Source: Nitrosomonas sp. Nm84 (GTDB taxonomy: Bacteria > Pseudomonadota > Gammaproteobacteria > Burkholderiales > Nitrosomonadaceae). Taken from it: a DNA stretch of 64,000 nt. Positions within the stretch are counted from its first letter, which is position 1; each line of letters starts with the position of its first letter. The stretch spans positions 186,001-250,000 of the forward strand of contig NZ_QJJP01000001.1 in NCBI RefSeq assembly GCF_003201565.1, given 5' to 3'. Positions 43,021 through 52,669 of this stretch are shown in pieces. A program made the translations under genes and the position numbers. Under the pieces are notes generated by a model, which saw only the letters and a program-made list of their open reading frames with translations, did not search any database and was not told the origin of the DNA.

Positions 43021-43689
43021 ATGAAAATGATTAAGAATATGATCGTGCTGATGGCGCTGGTGTTGTCTGCACCTATTTCAGCTGAAACAACAACCGATGC
43101 TCCTGCTGCTCCTACTTCCGATGCTCCTGCCGCTCCTGCGACAGCTGGAGAAATAGCCTCCGGCGTATGTGCAGGTTGTCACGCTGCGGATGGTAACAGC
43201 GTCATTCCGATGAATCCTATCCTGGCTGGACAACATGCCGAGTATATCATCAAGCAGTTGACTGATTTTAAAGCAACTGAAAGCGCTCCACCAAAACGTA
43301 ACAGCCCTGTCATGTCCTCGATGGTCGCAGCGCTTTCACCGGAAGATATGAAAAAACTTGGCGAGTATTACGCCAAACAAAAACACACGCCAAGTCAAGT
43401 ACCTGCTAATGATGAAAAACTGCTTACAACCGGAAAAATTCTCTATCATGGCGGAAATATTGAACATGGTGTTCCCGCCTGCGCAAGCTGCCATGGCCCT
43501 ACGGGATCCGGCATTCCGCCGCGTTATCCTGCATTGGCTGGTCAGCATGCAGAATATACATTGACGCAATTGAGTCTGTTTAACACGGGCGATCGTGCAA
43601 ACGATAATGATGTCATGCACAAGGTACTTATTCGTATGAGCGGAGCAGAAAAGCGTGCCGTTGCAACGTATATTTCTACTATGCGTTAA
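43021..43689 (+). CDS. cytochrome c4-type diheme protein
   Basis: 222 residues from the ATG at 43021. A signal peptide (to about SAETT) is followed by an Ala/Pro-rich linker with two repeats of DAPAAP, then two c-type heme sites, CAGCH and CASCH, each with downstream methionine candidates. Two-domain symmetry (GQHAEYIIKQL and GQHAEYTLTQL) is the cytochrome c4 pattern. Periplasmic electron carrier, often feeding a terminal oxidase. A longer start at 43000 is possible but gives a poorer signal peptide. Confidence 0.9.
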   Translation: MKMIKNMIVLMALVLSAPISAETTTDAPAAPTSDAPAAPATAGEIASGVCAGCHAADGNSVIPMNPILAGQHAEYIIKQLTDFKATESAPPKRNSPVMSSMVAALSPEDMKKLGEYYAKQKHTPSQVPANDEKLLTTGKILYHGGNIEHGVPACASCHGPTGSGIPPRYPALAGQHAEYTLTQLSLFNTGDRANDNDVMHKVLIRMSGAEKRAVATYISTMR

Positions 43690-43715
43690 GCTGTCAACAT
43701 TTACCCCAGTAAACA

Positions 43716-43747
43716 ATAAAAAAGGCGGCAGATGTCGCCTTTTTTAT
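43716..43747. terminator. bidirectional terminator between cytochrome c4 and hemL
   Basis: AAAAAAGGCG (43718-43727) pairs with CGCCTTTTTT (43736-43745). A tract on one side and T tract on the other, so it serves both convergent genes. Confidence 0.88.
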
Positions 43748-43758
43748 TACTCCCAGTT

Positions 43759-45051
43759 TTACCAACTCTTAAATATTTTTTCTGCCACCGACAATGTCTT
43801 ATCCAATTCATTGTCACCATGCATGGACGATACAAAACCGGCTTCAAATGCCGACGGCGCGAAATAGACTCCTTCCTCTAGCATCGCATGGAAGAATCGA
43901 TTAAAAGCTGCCTTGTCGCACCGCATCACTTCGGCAAAGCTGGTGGGAATATCCTTGCTGAAATACAACCCGAACATACCGCCGATTGATTGCGCACAAA
44001 AATCAATCCCGTGTTTTTTTGCGATAGCCGTAATTCCATCGACTAATTGCTGTGTCCTATTGCCTAATTTTTCATAGAAACCGGGGATTTGTACCTGTTT
44101 CAGTGTAGCCAGCCCCGCTGCAACCGCCACCGGATTACCTGACAACGTACCTGCTTGATATACCGGCCCCAACGGCGCCAGGCATTGCATGATATCGCGA
44201 CGTCCGCCGAATGCGGCCATCGGCATGCCACCACCGATCACTTTACCCAATGCGGTCAAATCAGGTTTGATTTGGTACAGACCTTGCGCACATCCAAGAC
44301 CCACGCGGAATCCTGTCATGACTTCATCAAATATCAGTACGCTGCCGTGCTGTGTGCACAATGTCCGCAGTCTGGCGAGAAAATCCACCTTGGGAGCGAT
44401 CAGATTCATATTCCCCGCAACCGGCTCAACAATCACCGCAGCGACTTCCTGCCCCCATTTATTAAATGCTTCTTCAATACCCGTTATGTCGTTGTAATCC
44501 AGGACAATCGTATGACCGGCTGTTTCCGCTGGCACGCCGGCAGAACTCGGATTGCCGAATGTTAATGCACCGGAACCCGCTTTAACCAGCAATGAATCAT
44601 CGTGACCATGATAACAACCTTCAAATTTGATGATTTTGCTTCTGCCGGTAAAACCACGCGCTAGCCGAATCACGCTCATGCCTGCTTCCGTGCCGGAGCT
44701 GACTAATCTGACTTGCTCAACGGATGGCAGCAGCTGACAAATCAATTTTGCAATTTCCAGCTCCGCTTCAGTCGGTGCACCAAAGGTCAGGCCATTTTGT
44801 GCAGCTATCTGAACCGCTTTGACCACATCCGGATGCGCATGCCCCAGAATCAAAGGACCCCACGACCCCACATAGTCGATATACGATTTACCGTCCGCAT
44901 CCCAAAAATAGGCGCCTTCCCCGCGTTGAAAAAAAATGGGGTCACCGCCCACCGATTTAAAAGCGCGTACAGGAGAATTAACACCGCCGGGAATATAGTG
45001 CTGAGACTGTTCAAATAATTGATGATTGCGTGAAGTCATTGCGTTACTCAT
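43759..45051 (-). CDS. hemL: glutamate-1-semialdehyde 2,1-aminomutase
   Basis: PLP-dependent last step of the C5 route to 5-aminolevulinate for heme. 430 residues. The PLP lysine is in [15 protein letters not shown] (about 265-279); the N-terminal [14 protein letters not shown] is diagnostic. Divergent convergent context: terminator shared with the cytochrome c4 gene. thiE lies 35 bp upstream in the same direction. Confidence 0.98.
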   Translation of the reverse strand: MSNAMTSRNHQLFEQSQHYIPGGVNSPVRAFKSVGGDPIFFQRGEGAYFWDADGKSYIDYVGSWGPLILGHAHPDVVKAVQIAAQNGLTFGAPTEAELEIAKLICQLLPSVEQVRLVSSGTEAGMSVIRLARGFTGRSKIIKFEGCYHGHDDSLLVKAGSGALTFGNPSSAGVPAETAGHTIVLDYNDITGIEEAFNKWGQEVAAVIVEPVAGNMNLIAPKVDFLARLRTLCTQHGSVLIFDEVMTGFRVGLGCAQGLYQIKPDLTALGKVIGGGMPMAAFGGRRDIMQCLAPLGPVYQAGTLSGNPVAVAAGLATLKQVQIPGFYEKLGNRTQQLVDGITAIAKKHGIDFCAQSIGGMFGLYFSKDIPTSFAEVMRCDKAAFNRFFHAMLEEGVYFAPSAFEAGFVSSMHGDNELDKTLSVAEKIFKSW

Positions 45052-45086
45052 GATAAGAATTTATAAAAATACAGGATGTATACACG

Positions 45087-45719
45087 TTAAATAGTCGCTA
45101 CGAATAATTGTGCAAATTGTGCCGCCTTTACTTTGCTATTCTCGGTATGAAACAAATCATTGCAGACAGCGATTGCAGCACATCCGCTTTGAATAACCGC
45201 TGCGGCATTGGCCAATCGAATGCCACCGATCCCCACGATGGGAATCGCTATTTTCTTTCTGATGCGAGCCACCAAATCCGACGTAACAGATAGCGCGTCC
45301 GGTTTGGTCAATGAAGGGAAAAAAGCACCGAAAGCAACATAATCAGCGCCTTGTTTTTCAGCCTGAAGCGCCATATCGCCACTGTTATAGCACGACGCAC
45401 CCACAATTTTATCGCGCCCCAGCTGTTTCCGCGCATGAGTAACGGCTGCGTCGTTCTGCCCCACATGCACGCCATCCGCATCAATTTCCATTGCCAAATC
45501 AACATGATCATTGACAACCAAAGGGACTTGATGCTTTCTGCACAACTGCAATAATAATTCGGCTTGTTCTCTCAACAAAACCCTACTCGCTGATTTGTTA
45601 CGATATTGTATAAGCTGTGCCCCACCTTCGAGTACTTGCCGCACTTTATCCAGCAGATCGTCCGTACTTTCAAAATCCGGGGTAATCGCATACAACCCGC
45701 TAATCGTTGGGTTTCTCAA
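45087..45719 (-). CDS. thiE: thiamine-phosphate synthase
   Basis: Couples HMP-PP and thiazole phosphate to thiamine phosphate. 210 residues, TIM barrel. Marks are GLYAITPD at the start, LIQYRNKSASR (about 36-46), NDHVDLAMEIDADGVHVGQ and the phosphate loop GIGGIRLANA (about 166-175). Its start overlaps the end of thiD by 20 bp, so the two are translationally coupled. Confidence 0.96.
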   Translation of the reverse strand: MRNPTISGLYAITPDFESTDDLLDKVRQVLEGGAQLIQYRNKSASRVLLREQAELLLQLCRKHQVPLVVNDHVDLAMEIDADGVHVGQNDAAVTHARKQLGRDKIVGASCYNSGDMALQAEKQGADYVAFGAFFPSLTKPDALSVTSDLVARIRKKIAIPIVGIGGIRLANAAAVIQSGCAAIAVCNDLFHTENSKVKAAQFAQLFVATI

Positions 45720-46563
45720 TGACTACCTCTGCATTTTCGTTTGCGGCATCTTCATTCTCTTTAGTCCAGAAAAGTCTGTTAGGGATATATTGTCCCATGC
45801 CAGGACGAAATCCTGCTTGCAAAGTGTGCCAAGTGTAATCCTGCGCTTCAATGACGCTGTCGCTGATAGACAATCCATTGGCTAGTGAAGCGGCTATCGC
45901 CGACGCTAACGTACAACCCGAGCCATGATAAGTATGTTCCAAGCGTTCCCAGTCATCCGCACGCACAACACCATCTGCAGCAAACAGTGTGTTGGTCACG
46001 TGGGCAGTATTCTCATGCGTACCTGTTATCAACACATATTCGCATCCCATGCTCAGCAATCGCTGCGCACACAAGTTTAAACCCAGTTTGGTGCCATGGT
46101 TGTCATTTTCTTGTTGGGCGAGATGCCGAGCTTCCAGACTATTAGGCGTTAATACCGTGACTTGCGGTAATAATAGTTCACGCATCGCATCAACCATTTC
46201 TTCGTCAGCCAGCTCATCCCCTCGCCCCGAAGTCAGCACGGGATCCATCACTAAAGGAATATGCGGATAATCAGAAATGATTTCTGCAATGGCAGCGATA
46301 ATTTCAACGCTGCCTAATAATCCGATTTTAAACGCATGAACGGGCATATCTTCCAACACCGCCCGTGCCTGATCGACAATCCAGTCGGCATCCAATGGCA
46401 TCACGTCATCCACTCCAGCCGTATCCTGAACGGTAATCGCAGTCACGATAGATAATGGGTGACAGCCCATACTGGCAATGGTGAGCACATCAGCCTGAAG
46501 GCCGGCTCCGCCACTGGGATCGTTGGCTGCAAAAGAAAGTACAATTGGGGGTGGCTGTAACAT
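45700..46563 (-). CDS. thiD: hydroxymethylpyrimidine/phosphomethylpyrimidine kinase
   Basis: Phosphorylates HMP and HMP-P in thiamine synthesis. 287 residues, ribokinase fold. Start motif FAANDPSGGAGLQADVLT, the anion hole segment TYHGSGCTLASAIAA (about 209-223). Overlaps thiE. No TPP riboswitch was recognised in the short gap to the divergent rubredoxin gene. Confidence 0.96.
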   Translation of the reverse strand: MLQPPPIVLSFAANDPSGGAGLQADVLTIASMGCHPLSIVTAITVQDTAGVDDVMPLDADWIVDQARAVLEDMPVHAFKIGLLGSVEIIAAIAEIISDYPHIPLVMDPVLTSGRGDELADEEMVDAMRELLLPQVTVLTPNSLEARHLAQQENDNHGTKLGLNLCAQRLLSMGCEYVLITGTHENTAHVTNTLFAADGVVRADDWERLEHTYHGSGCTLASAIAASLANGLSISDSVIEAQDYTWHTLQAGFRPGMGQYIPNRLFWTKENEDAANENAEVVIEKPND

Positions 46564-46615
46564 GCATTAATACCGTAAAATATCATTTTAACCTAAAAGG
46601 AAATTGCTATCTATC

Positions 46616-46804
46616 ATGCCTACCGAAGAGAATCGCGAATACAATCGTTATATGTGTTTAATTTGCGGCTACATCTATGATGAGGCCTTGGGATCTCCTG
46701 ACGAAGGCATTGCACCGGGCACGCGCTGGGAAGATGTGCCGATCAATTGGACCTGCCCGGAATGCGGCGCTCGTAAAGAAGATTTTGAGATGGTAAAAAT
46801 TTAA
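46616..46804 (+). CDS. rubredoxin
   Basis: 62 residues with one Fe(Cys)4 site: CLICGYIY and CPECGARKEDF. The core from MCLICG to FEMVKI is the full rubredoxin fold. The ATG at 46616 was preferred to a TTG at 46604; AAAAGGA lies 14 nt upstream, rather far. Small cytosolic electron carrier. The next gene, gloA, starts directly after the TAA stop. Confidence 0.95.
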   Translation: MPTEENREYNRYMCLICGYIYDEALGSPDEGIAPGTRWEDVPINWTCPECGARKEDFEMVKI

Positions 46805-47194
46805 ATGCGTATTTTGCATACGATGCTTCGAGTCGGCGATCTCGAAAAATCCTTGGCGTTTTATACGCAAGTATTGGGTATGAAACTACTGCGCCGCAAA
46901 GATTATCCCGATGGCAAATTTACCCTTGCTTTTGTGGGCTACCAGGACGAAGCGAACGGTACTGTTCTGGAATTAACGCACAATTGGGATACTCCTTCCT
47001 ATCACCTTGGCGAAGGGTTTGGTCACATTGCCATTGAAGTGGATGATGCTTATCAAGCGTGTGAAAATACCAAAAAGCTCGGTGGAAAAGTAACGCGCGA
47101 AGCGGGTCCGATGAAGCACGGTGCAACGATCATCGCGTTTATAGAAGACCCCGATGGCTATAAAATAGAATTTATTCAGAAAAAAACAGTTTGA
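46805..47194 (+). CDS. gloA: lactoylglutathione lyase (glyoxalase I)
   Basis: Isomerises the methylglyoxal-glutathione adduct to lactoylglutathione. 129 residues, with metal ligands expected at His in [12 protein letters not shown] (His5), Glu in [10 protein letters not shown] (Glu57), His in [11 protein letters not shown] and Glu in YKIEFIQ. Length fits the Ni-type bacterial enzyme. Zero-base spacing to the rubredoxin gene implies one transcript. Confidence 0.96.
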   Translation: MRILHTMLRVGDLEKSLAFYTQVLGMKLLRRKDYPDGKFTLAFVGYQDEANGTVLELTHNWDTPSYHLGEGFGHIAIEVDDAYQACENTKKLGGKVTREAGPMKHGATIIAFIEDPDGYKIEFIQKKTV

Positions 47195-47239
47195 TCTCAA
47201 AAAGGTGCGAATCACAGTTCAGTGACACACTTTCTCAAG

Positions 47240-47944
47240 CTATCCATGCAGTAAGAAAATGGTTGGTATCTTATTGATATCCGGTAAAGAACGGCGCCAT
47301 TGTTGAATGGGCTTGGTAGCAATCAGTTCACTGGAGAATGTTAAGTGGCTTGCAATACACAAATCGGTATTATCAGAACACACTGACATCAACTGACCTA
47401 ACAATTTTTGATTGCGATAAGGCGCTTCAATAAATATTTGTGTTTGATCTCGGCTAATCGATAATTTCTCGAGCTCCATTATTTTGCTTGCACGCGCCTC
47501 ATGCTCGATCGGCAAATAGCCATGAAAAGCAAAGCATTGGCCATTCAGACCTGATGCCATCAAAGCCAGCAATATCGATGAAGGTCCGACCAGTGGCACC
47601 ACCGTAATGTTGTTTTTATGCGCCAACCGGATTAACCCGGCACCGGGATCTGCCACTGCCGGACAACCCGCTTCAGATAATAAACCTACATCGTGTCCCG
47701 CCAATAACGGATCCAGCAGAGCCAACAAATCCTTAGCGAGTGTATGCTCGTTCAAAGACTGCATATGCAATTCTTGCAGTGCATATTTAGAATTAATCTG
47801 CTTGAGAAACTGCCTGGCAGTTTTTGGATGCTCAACAATGAAATAAGCAATTTCAGCAATACGCTGTTGTACTGCCAGCGGCAATACCCATGCGACATCT
47901 TCTGAACTGATGGGTGCCGGAATCAGATACAGCTTGCCCGTCAT
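47240..47944 (-). CDS. SAM-dependent methyltransferase, tetrapyrrole-methylase (RsmI-like) family
   Basis: 234 residues with the tetrapyrrole methylase pattern: LYLIPAPI at the start, LLSEAGCPAVADPGA (about 88-102) and VPLVGPSSILLALMASGLNG (about 116-135). It is shorter than true RsmI (about 280) and its start lacks the usual VATPIGN, so it belongs to the RsmI-like paralog group whose substrate is unsettled. Convergent with gloA. Confidence 0.85.
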   Translation of the reverse strand: MTGKLYLIPAPISSEDVAWVLPLAVQQRIAEIAYFIVEHPKTARQFLKQINSKYALQELHMQSLNEHTLAKDLLALLDPLLAGHDVGLLSEAGCPAVADPGAGLIRLAHKNNITVVPLVGPSSILLALMASGLNGQCFAFHGYLPIEHEARASKIMELEKLSISRDQTQIFIEAPYRNQKLLGQLMSVCSDNTDLCIASHLTFSSELIATKPIQQWRRSLPDINKIPTIFLLHG

Positions 47945-48001
47945 CGAAATGCCCGCAATCTTAAGGCATCGCGCATAACAGCCCGTCGAAGCAGAAGTAT
48001 A

Positions 48002-48385
48002 TTAGTGCAGAATTCTGGGTGCACTCAGAATAAACTCCGGTATGGCGACATCAAAATGAACGCCATCCTCTGCTGCCATCTGATAGCTTCCTCTCATAGA
48101 TCCCACCGGCGTTGAGATCACTGTGCCACTGGTGTACTCAAAGCTATCGCCCGGTTTAAGCAATGGCTGCTCACCGACAACGCCTAATCCACGCACTTCC
48201 TGAATGGTGCCATCACCATTATTGATAATCCAATGTCTGCTGATTAATTGAGACGCCACCGTACCCGTGTTTGCAATGGTTATGGTGTACGCAAACACAT
48301 GCCGATCAGACTCCTCATCAGACTGGTCGGGCAAATATATTGTGCGGATACTGATATCAATATCGTATTTTTTATTTTCAGTCAT
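48002..48385 (-). CDS. apaG: ApaG
   Basis: 127 residues, fibronectin-III-like fold. Patterns RHWIINNGDG, VRGLGVVGEQP and the GTVISTPVGSMRGSYQM segment are diagnostic. Linked to Co2+/Mg2+ homeostasis and to the ksgA-apaH operon in enterobacteria; neither gene is near here. It is divergent from rpe. Confidence 0.95.
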   Translation of the reverse strand: MTENKKYDIDISIRTIYLPDQSDEESDRHVFAYTITIANTGTVASQLISRHWIINNGDGTIQEVRGLGVVGEQPLLKPGDSFEYTSGTVISTPVGSMRGSYQMAAEDGVHFDVAIPEFILSAPRILH

Positions 48386-48534
48386 ATTTTAATTTCACGC
48401 TATTTTTGGGTACTGTATCAAGAAAAAGTGAAAAAGCGTACTTTAAGATTAATTTACTGATAAATCTTTATCTCTTTTACGCGCAATCCACCATTTGCGG
48501 TTAAAATAACAGCTTTGCTCATTGAGAGGCTGTC

Positions 48535-49212
48535 ATGTATCGCATCGCACCCAGTATTCTTTCCGCTAATTTCGCCAAACTTGGCGATGAAATCACCGCC
48601 GTTATTGATTCAGGCGCAGACATTATTCATTTTGATGTCATGGATAATCATTACGTCCCGAATCTCACCATCGGCCCCTTGGTATGCGAAGCTATTCGCC
48701 CTGTCACCGATGCCATGATTGATGTGCATTTGATGGTTGAACCTGTTGATCGTATTATTCCAGATTTTGCCAAAGCTGGCGCCAATATCATTTCATTCCA
48801 CCCGGAAGCATCCAATCATATTGACCGCACCATCGGATTGATCAAAGAGCAAGGTTGTAAAGCAGGCCTGGTATTTAACCCGGCGACACCATTGCATTAT
48901 CTGGATCACGTGCTCGACAAACTGGATTTGATTCTGATAATGTCGGTTAATCCTGGTTTCGGCGGGCAAAAATTTATCCCTGAAGCACTCAACAAACTGC
49001 GTGCGGTTAGAAAACGCATCGACGCCAGCGGCAAAGACATCCTGCTGGAAATTGATGGCGGTGTTAAAGTGGATAATATTGCTGAAATCGCTCGCGCCGG
49101 CGCCGATACGTTTGTCGCAGGATCGGCTATTTATCAAGCCGGCAAAGATACTGACCCGCATCGTTATGACACCGTACTGACGGCATTTCGCGCTGAATTA
49201 GCGAAGGTATAA
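48535..49212 (+). CDS. rpe: ribulose-phosphate 3-epimerase
   Basis: Interconverts ribulose-5-P and xylulose-5-P in the pentose-phosphate and Calvin cycles. 225 residues, TIM barrel. Marks are [28 protein letters not shown] with the metal/acid Asp, the second DVHLMV and [12 protein letters not shown], and DGGVKVDNI. First gene of rpe-gph-trpE. Confidence 0.97.
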   Translation: MYRIAPSILSANFAKLGDEITAVIDSGADIIHFDVMDNHYVPNLTIGPLVCEAIRPVTDAMIDVHLMVEPVDRIIPDFAKAGANIISFHPEASNHIDRTIGLIKEQGCKAGLVFNPATPLHYLDHVLDKLDLILIMSVNPGFGGQKFIPEALNKLRAVRKRIDASGKDILLEIDGGVKVDNIAEIARAGADTFVAGSAIYQAGKDTDPHRYDTVLTAFRAELAKV

Positions 49213-49258
49213 CTCACCCGAAAAATCTTTAAGCTGATTGCTATTTCCCATTATTCAC

Positions 49259-49987
49259 ATGAACCATAGTCCTTTTAGCAACGCAAATACCACGGTGAAA
49301 AATATTGAATTGCCTTTGTCCGTCAAAGTGATCATGATCGATCTGGATGGCACGCTGCTGGATACGGCCGAAGATCTGGCATTAGCCGCAAACCTGATGT
49401 TAAAAGATTTAGGCATGCCGGAACAATCAACGTCGACGATCCGTTCCTATATCGGCAAAGGCATCCACAAGCTGGTAAAACGCACATTAACTGGTCAACT
49501 CGACAGTGAACCCGATGCTGCTTTATTCGCCAAAGCGCTACCCATTTACGAAAAGCATTACGCCGACCATTTAAGTGTCAATACGCGCCCGTACCCAGGT
49601 GTGGTGGAAGGCATTAAAGCCATGAAACAAGCAGGTTTCAGGCTGGCTTGCATCACCAACAAAGCGGCAGCATTCACGCTGCCGTTGCTACATGCAACCG
49701 GACTGCATGATCAATTCGAGATTGTACTATCCGGTGACAGCCTGCCGAAGAAAAAGCCGGATCCCATGCCACTGACGCATATCTGTAAACACTTTGATGC
49801 ACAACCGCATGAAGCGCTATTAATCGGCGATTCACTGAACGACGCCATTGCCGCCAGAGCCGCCGGTTGCCATGTGTTCTGCGTGCCCTATGGCTATAAC
49901 GAGGGACGCAATGTATACGAACTTGATTGCGATGCGATTGTGGAGTCTCTGTTGGATGCATCCAAGCTGATTCAACGATTAGCTTAG
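49259..49987 (+). CDS. gph: phosphoglycolate phosphatase (HAD family)
   Basis: Removes 2-phosphoglycolate, formed by Rubisco oxygenation or DNA repair. 242 residues. The nucleophile motif is DLDGTLLDT (about 28-36), with the later CITNKAAAFT and IGDSLNDAIAARAAG HAD motifs. ATG at 49259 was used; a TTG seven codons earlier is unlikely, and no strong ribosome-binding site was found. Middle gene of rpe-gph-trpE. Confidence 0.94.
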   Translation: MNHSPFSNANTTVKNIELPLSVKVIMIDLDGTLLDTAEDLALAANLMLKDLGMPEQSTSTIRSYIGKGIHKLVKRTLTGQLDSEPDAALFAKALPIYEKHYADHLSVNTRPYPGVVEGIKAMKQAGFRLACITNKAAAFTLPLLHATGLHDQFEIVLSGDSLPKKKPDPMPLTHICKHFDAQPHEALLIGDSLNDAIAARAAGCHVFCVPYGYNEGRNVYELDCDAIVESLLDASKLIQRLA

Positions 49988-49999
49988 CAGCCACCCAAA

Positions 50000-51472
50000 A
50001 TGACCGAAGCGGAATTCAACCAGCTTGCGCAACAAGGATACAACCGCATTCCGGTCGTCCTGGAAACTTTTGCCGATCTCGACACGCCCCTGTCCATTTA
50101 TCTAAAACTGGCTAACCAGCCCTATTCCTATTTATTGGAATCGGTCCAAGGCGGGGAACGTTTCGGTCGATTTTCATTCATTGGCTTACCTGCAACAACA
50201 CGCATCGAAGCGCGCGACAACACAGTGACCACGATAAATCACGATAAATCGGAAACCATCATCGTTGACGACACGTTGTCTTTTATCGAATCTTATTTGG
50301 CGCAATTCAAGGTAGCGCCTTGTCCCGCAGGAATATCGCGTTTTTGTGGCGGATTAGTGGGTTACTTCTCATACGATACCGTACGGTATATCGAGCATAA
50401 GCTCAAAGGCCACGCAAAGCCGGATACCTTGAACACGCCGGATGTTTTATTGTTATTGTCGGAAGAATTGGCGGTAGTGGATAATCTTTCCAGCAAGCTG
50501 TATCTGATTGTTTATGTGAATCCACAAGATAAAGATGCCTATCAATCCGGGCGCAATCGCTTAAAAACTTTATTGTCAAAACTACGCCAATCCATAGCAA
50601 TTCCAACAGAACAAGCGGTTGCTTCCAGTGCCGCTGTTTCCGAGTTCCCTGAAGCGGATTTCAAAGCCGCGGTTGAACGAGCGAAGCGCTATATTTTTGA
50701 TGGCGACATCATGCAAGTCGTGCTGTCTCAGCGCACCAGCAAACCCTTTAATGCATCTCCATTGGCACTCTATCGCGCGTTACGCAGCCTCAATCCGTCA
50801 CCCTATATGTTCTTCTATCATTTTGATGATTTTCATGTCGTGGGCGCTTCGCCGGAAATATTGGTGCGTCTTGAAGGTGATACGGTTACTGTTCGTCCGA
50901 TTGCAGGTACGCGCCCTCGTGGTAAAAACCCCCAACAAGACGCCGAACTGGCAGCGGACCTGTTGGCCGATCCGAAAGAAATCGCCGAACACGTCATGCT
51001 CATGGACTTGGGCCGTAATGACATTGGCCGCGTCGCACAAACCGGCACTGTAAAAGTAACGGAAAAGATGCAAATAGAAAATTATTCGCATGTTATGCAC
51101 ATCGTTTCCAATGTGGAAGGTAAATTAAAACCCGAACTCAGTGCAATTGACGTGCTGCGCGCCACGTTTCCGGCAGGAACCGTCAGCGGCGCCCCCAAAG
51201 TTCGCGCCATGGAAATCATCGATGAACTTGAAATTTCCAAGCGTGGCGTTTATGCCGGCGCAGTCGGTTATCTCGGGTTTAATGGCGACATGGATTTGGC
51301 GATTGCAATCCGTACCGGCGTAATCAAGGATGGCCAGTTACATGTCCAGGCAGGCGCGGGAATCGTCGCCGATTCGATCCCACAAAACGAGTGGATTGAA
51401 ACGCAGAATAAAGCTAAAGCATTACTGCGCGCTGCAGAAATTGCCGAGAATGGATTGGATAGTAAGATCTAG
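50000..51472 (+). CDS. trpE: anthranilate synthase component I
   Basis: Converts chorismate and ammonia to anthranilate, the first step to tryptophan. 490 residues. N-terminal regulatory domain with [15 protein letters not shown] (tryptophan-binding LLES), C-terminal chorismate-binding domain with [18 protein letters not shown] (about 390-407). It starts 12 bp after gph. The usual partner trpG and the genes trpD and trpC do not follow; the next gene is a convergent CBS-domain gene. Confidence 0.97.
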   Translation: MTEAEFNQLAQQGYNRIPVVLETFADLDTPLSIYLKLANQPYSYLLESVQGGERFGRFSFIGLPATTRIEARDNTVTTINHDKSETIIVDDTLSFIESYLAQFKVAPCPAGISRFCGGLVGYFSYDTVRYIEHKLKGHAKPDTLNTPDVLLLLSEELAVVDNLSSKLYLIVYVNPQDKDAYQSGRNRLKTLLSKLRQSIAIPTEQAVASSAAVSEFPEADFKAAVERAKRYIFDGDIMQVVLSQRTSKPFNASPLALYRALRSLNPSPYMFFYHFDDFHVVGASPEILVRLEGDTVTVRPIAGTRPRGKNPQQDAELAADLLADPKEIAEHVMLMDLGRNDIGRVAQTGTVKVTEKMQIENYSHVMHIVSNVEGKLKPELSAIDVLRATFPAGTVSGAPKVRAMEIIDELEISKRGVYAGAVGYLGFNGDMDLAIAIRTGVIKDGQLHVQAGAGIVADSIPQNEWIETQNKAKALLRAAEIAENGLDSKI

Positions 51473-51534
51473 TACTGTTGGCGGTAACGTGCCAGTCGTG
51501 ATTGAATTCACGACCTGGCTTGTTTGTTTCACTG

Positions 51535-52125
51535 CTAATTTGCGATTAATGTAGATTCAATTTCCGCAAAGCTCTTGGCGACATTTGTCTGTGTGATAAC
51601 GGTGCCAAGCTGCTTCTCGATTTGCGTCCAGGAGAAAATACCGCATATCCTGGGCAACCCGATGGCAATATCGTCTATCACCAGCGCATGCAAACGATCA
51701 CTTTCACGCAAACTGGCCACAATATTACCGACTCTGGCATGCATCACTTCCTCCAGCGGAATGGCTTCCAACTTATTCAGCGATGTCATCATATCCATCA
51801 CCAGAATCTCGTTGTGCTTAACACCTCTTTCTTGAATAAAGCGCATGGGTTTCTCGCCCAGAATATCGGTTGCCGTGATAATTCCAGCCAAAGAATTGTC
51901 ATCATTCATCACCAACAATGTGCGCACACCACGTTGCATCATGTAGGTATTGGCAATTTCCATTGTGACACTTGGCGCGATGACCGCTGCCTGTATTTTA
52001 CGCAAATCAGTCATCACTTCAGAAGCGGGTGAATCAAATGTCACCGAATTTGGCGATGCAGGTTTGGAAACCTGTACGGTACCCGCCAAATACTGTACAG
52101 CAAGAGATTTATATTCATTCATCAT
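51535..52125 (-). CDS. CBS-domain protein
   Basis: 196 residues with two CBS domains (about 60-115 and 120-180): TLLVMNDDNSLAGIITATDI is the first core and LHALVIDDIAIGLPRICGIF the second. A GAGGAG ribosome-binding site supports the ATG at 52125. CBS pairs bind adenosyl nucleotides. No enzymatic domain attached. It converges on trpE and interrupts the usual trpE-trpG order. Confidence 0.85.
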   Translation of the reverse strand: MMNEYKSLAVQYLAGTVQVSKPASPNSVTFDSPASEVMTDLRKIQAAVIAPSVTMEIANTYMMQRGVRTLLVMNDDNSLAGIITATDILGEKPMRFIQERGVKHNEILVMDMMTSLNKLEAIPLEEVMHARVGNIVASLRESDRLHALVIDDIAIGLPRICGIFSWTQIEKQLGTVITQTNVAKSFAEIESTLIAN

Positions 52126-52256
52126 GTTACGCACTCCTCAATTTAGAGTTGAAGGAAATCGCCCGACTTCAAAATAGATCGTCTACCTTGAGCTGGCACT
52201 CTACGCTGAAAAGAATTTTGAATCAATAGGCCTGACATCGGTAGGGAAATGATCAT

Positions 52257-52326
52257 GGCCGATCATAAATCCAGTGCACCAGCGCATCCATCGCAGCCCG
52301 GGATTGTTCGGCCTGATCGTGATTGA
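52257..52326 (-). pseudogene. relic of a second dacB 3' end
   Basis: 70 bp that match the end of the intact dacB (57619-57688) with nine differences. On the minus strand it encodes NHDQAEQSRAAMDALVHWIY followed by DRP and TGA, versus NHDKAGQSRIAMDALVRWVY in the intact gene. The protein-like pattern of changes and a proper stop show that it descends from a once-functional, diverged copy; the rest of that gene is gone. It lies 132 bp downstream of the CBS-domain gene start, outside the intact dacB by 5.3 kb. Confidence 0.8.
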
Positions 52327-52393
52327 TAGAAAATCAAGCGAATAAAAAAGATTCCAGAAAATTTTTCTTACTATGTGGTTTTTCTCAGCTAAC

Positions 52394-52533
52394 AGGCCTT
52401 TGAGAAATGTTTTCGAGGCAATCGATACCAGGCAAAAACAAGCGAGAAAGCGCAGTTTATGCGTAACAAATGAGCATTTGTTGAACCTGTTTTTAACACC
52501 TTAGCGGCAACGCAGATAGTTTTTCAACGGCCT
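52394..52533. mobile_element. MITE-like repeat, copy B
   Basis: 140 bp, ends AGGCCTTTGAGAAATG at the left and GTTTTTCAACGGCCT at the right, the second being the complement of the left end of copy A. Shared interior with copy A (39867-40000) includes CGATACCAGGCAAAAACA, CCTGTTTTTAACACC and CAACGCAGATAGTTTT. Noncoding. It lies between the dacB relic and an RTX relic, at the left edge of the accessory segment. Confidence 0.8.
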
Positions 52534-52549
52534 CCCTTATTCTATCAAC

Positions 52550-52669
52550 TTAAATTACTACAATCTCCGCGCTGGTCATGACCAACCCAGCACTGAGTAT
52601 TGCAACCTGTACTGCGGCCGTAGCACCACTACCATCAGCATCATATAACAAAGCTCCCGTCACAAAGCC
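52550..52669 (-). pseudogene. relic of an RTX-type calcium-binding protein C-terminus
   Basis: On the minus strand a 39-codon frame ends in TAA at 52550: GFVTGALLYDADGSGATAAV followed by QVAILSAGLVMTSAEIVVI. This is the pattern of the C-terminal end of bacterial RTX/serralysin-type exported proteins (FxYDADGxGxxAAVQxAxL...DFxVI), a region near the type I secretion signal. No calcium repeats remain upstream; a helix-turn-helix relic abuts. The family call is by pattern memory. Confidence 0.65.

Noticed and set aside
45720-46615. TPP riboswitch for thiD-thiE
   Set aside because: The gap to the divergent rubredoxin gene is about 50 bp and no THI-box motif is present.
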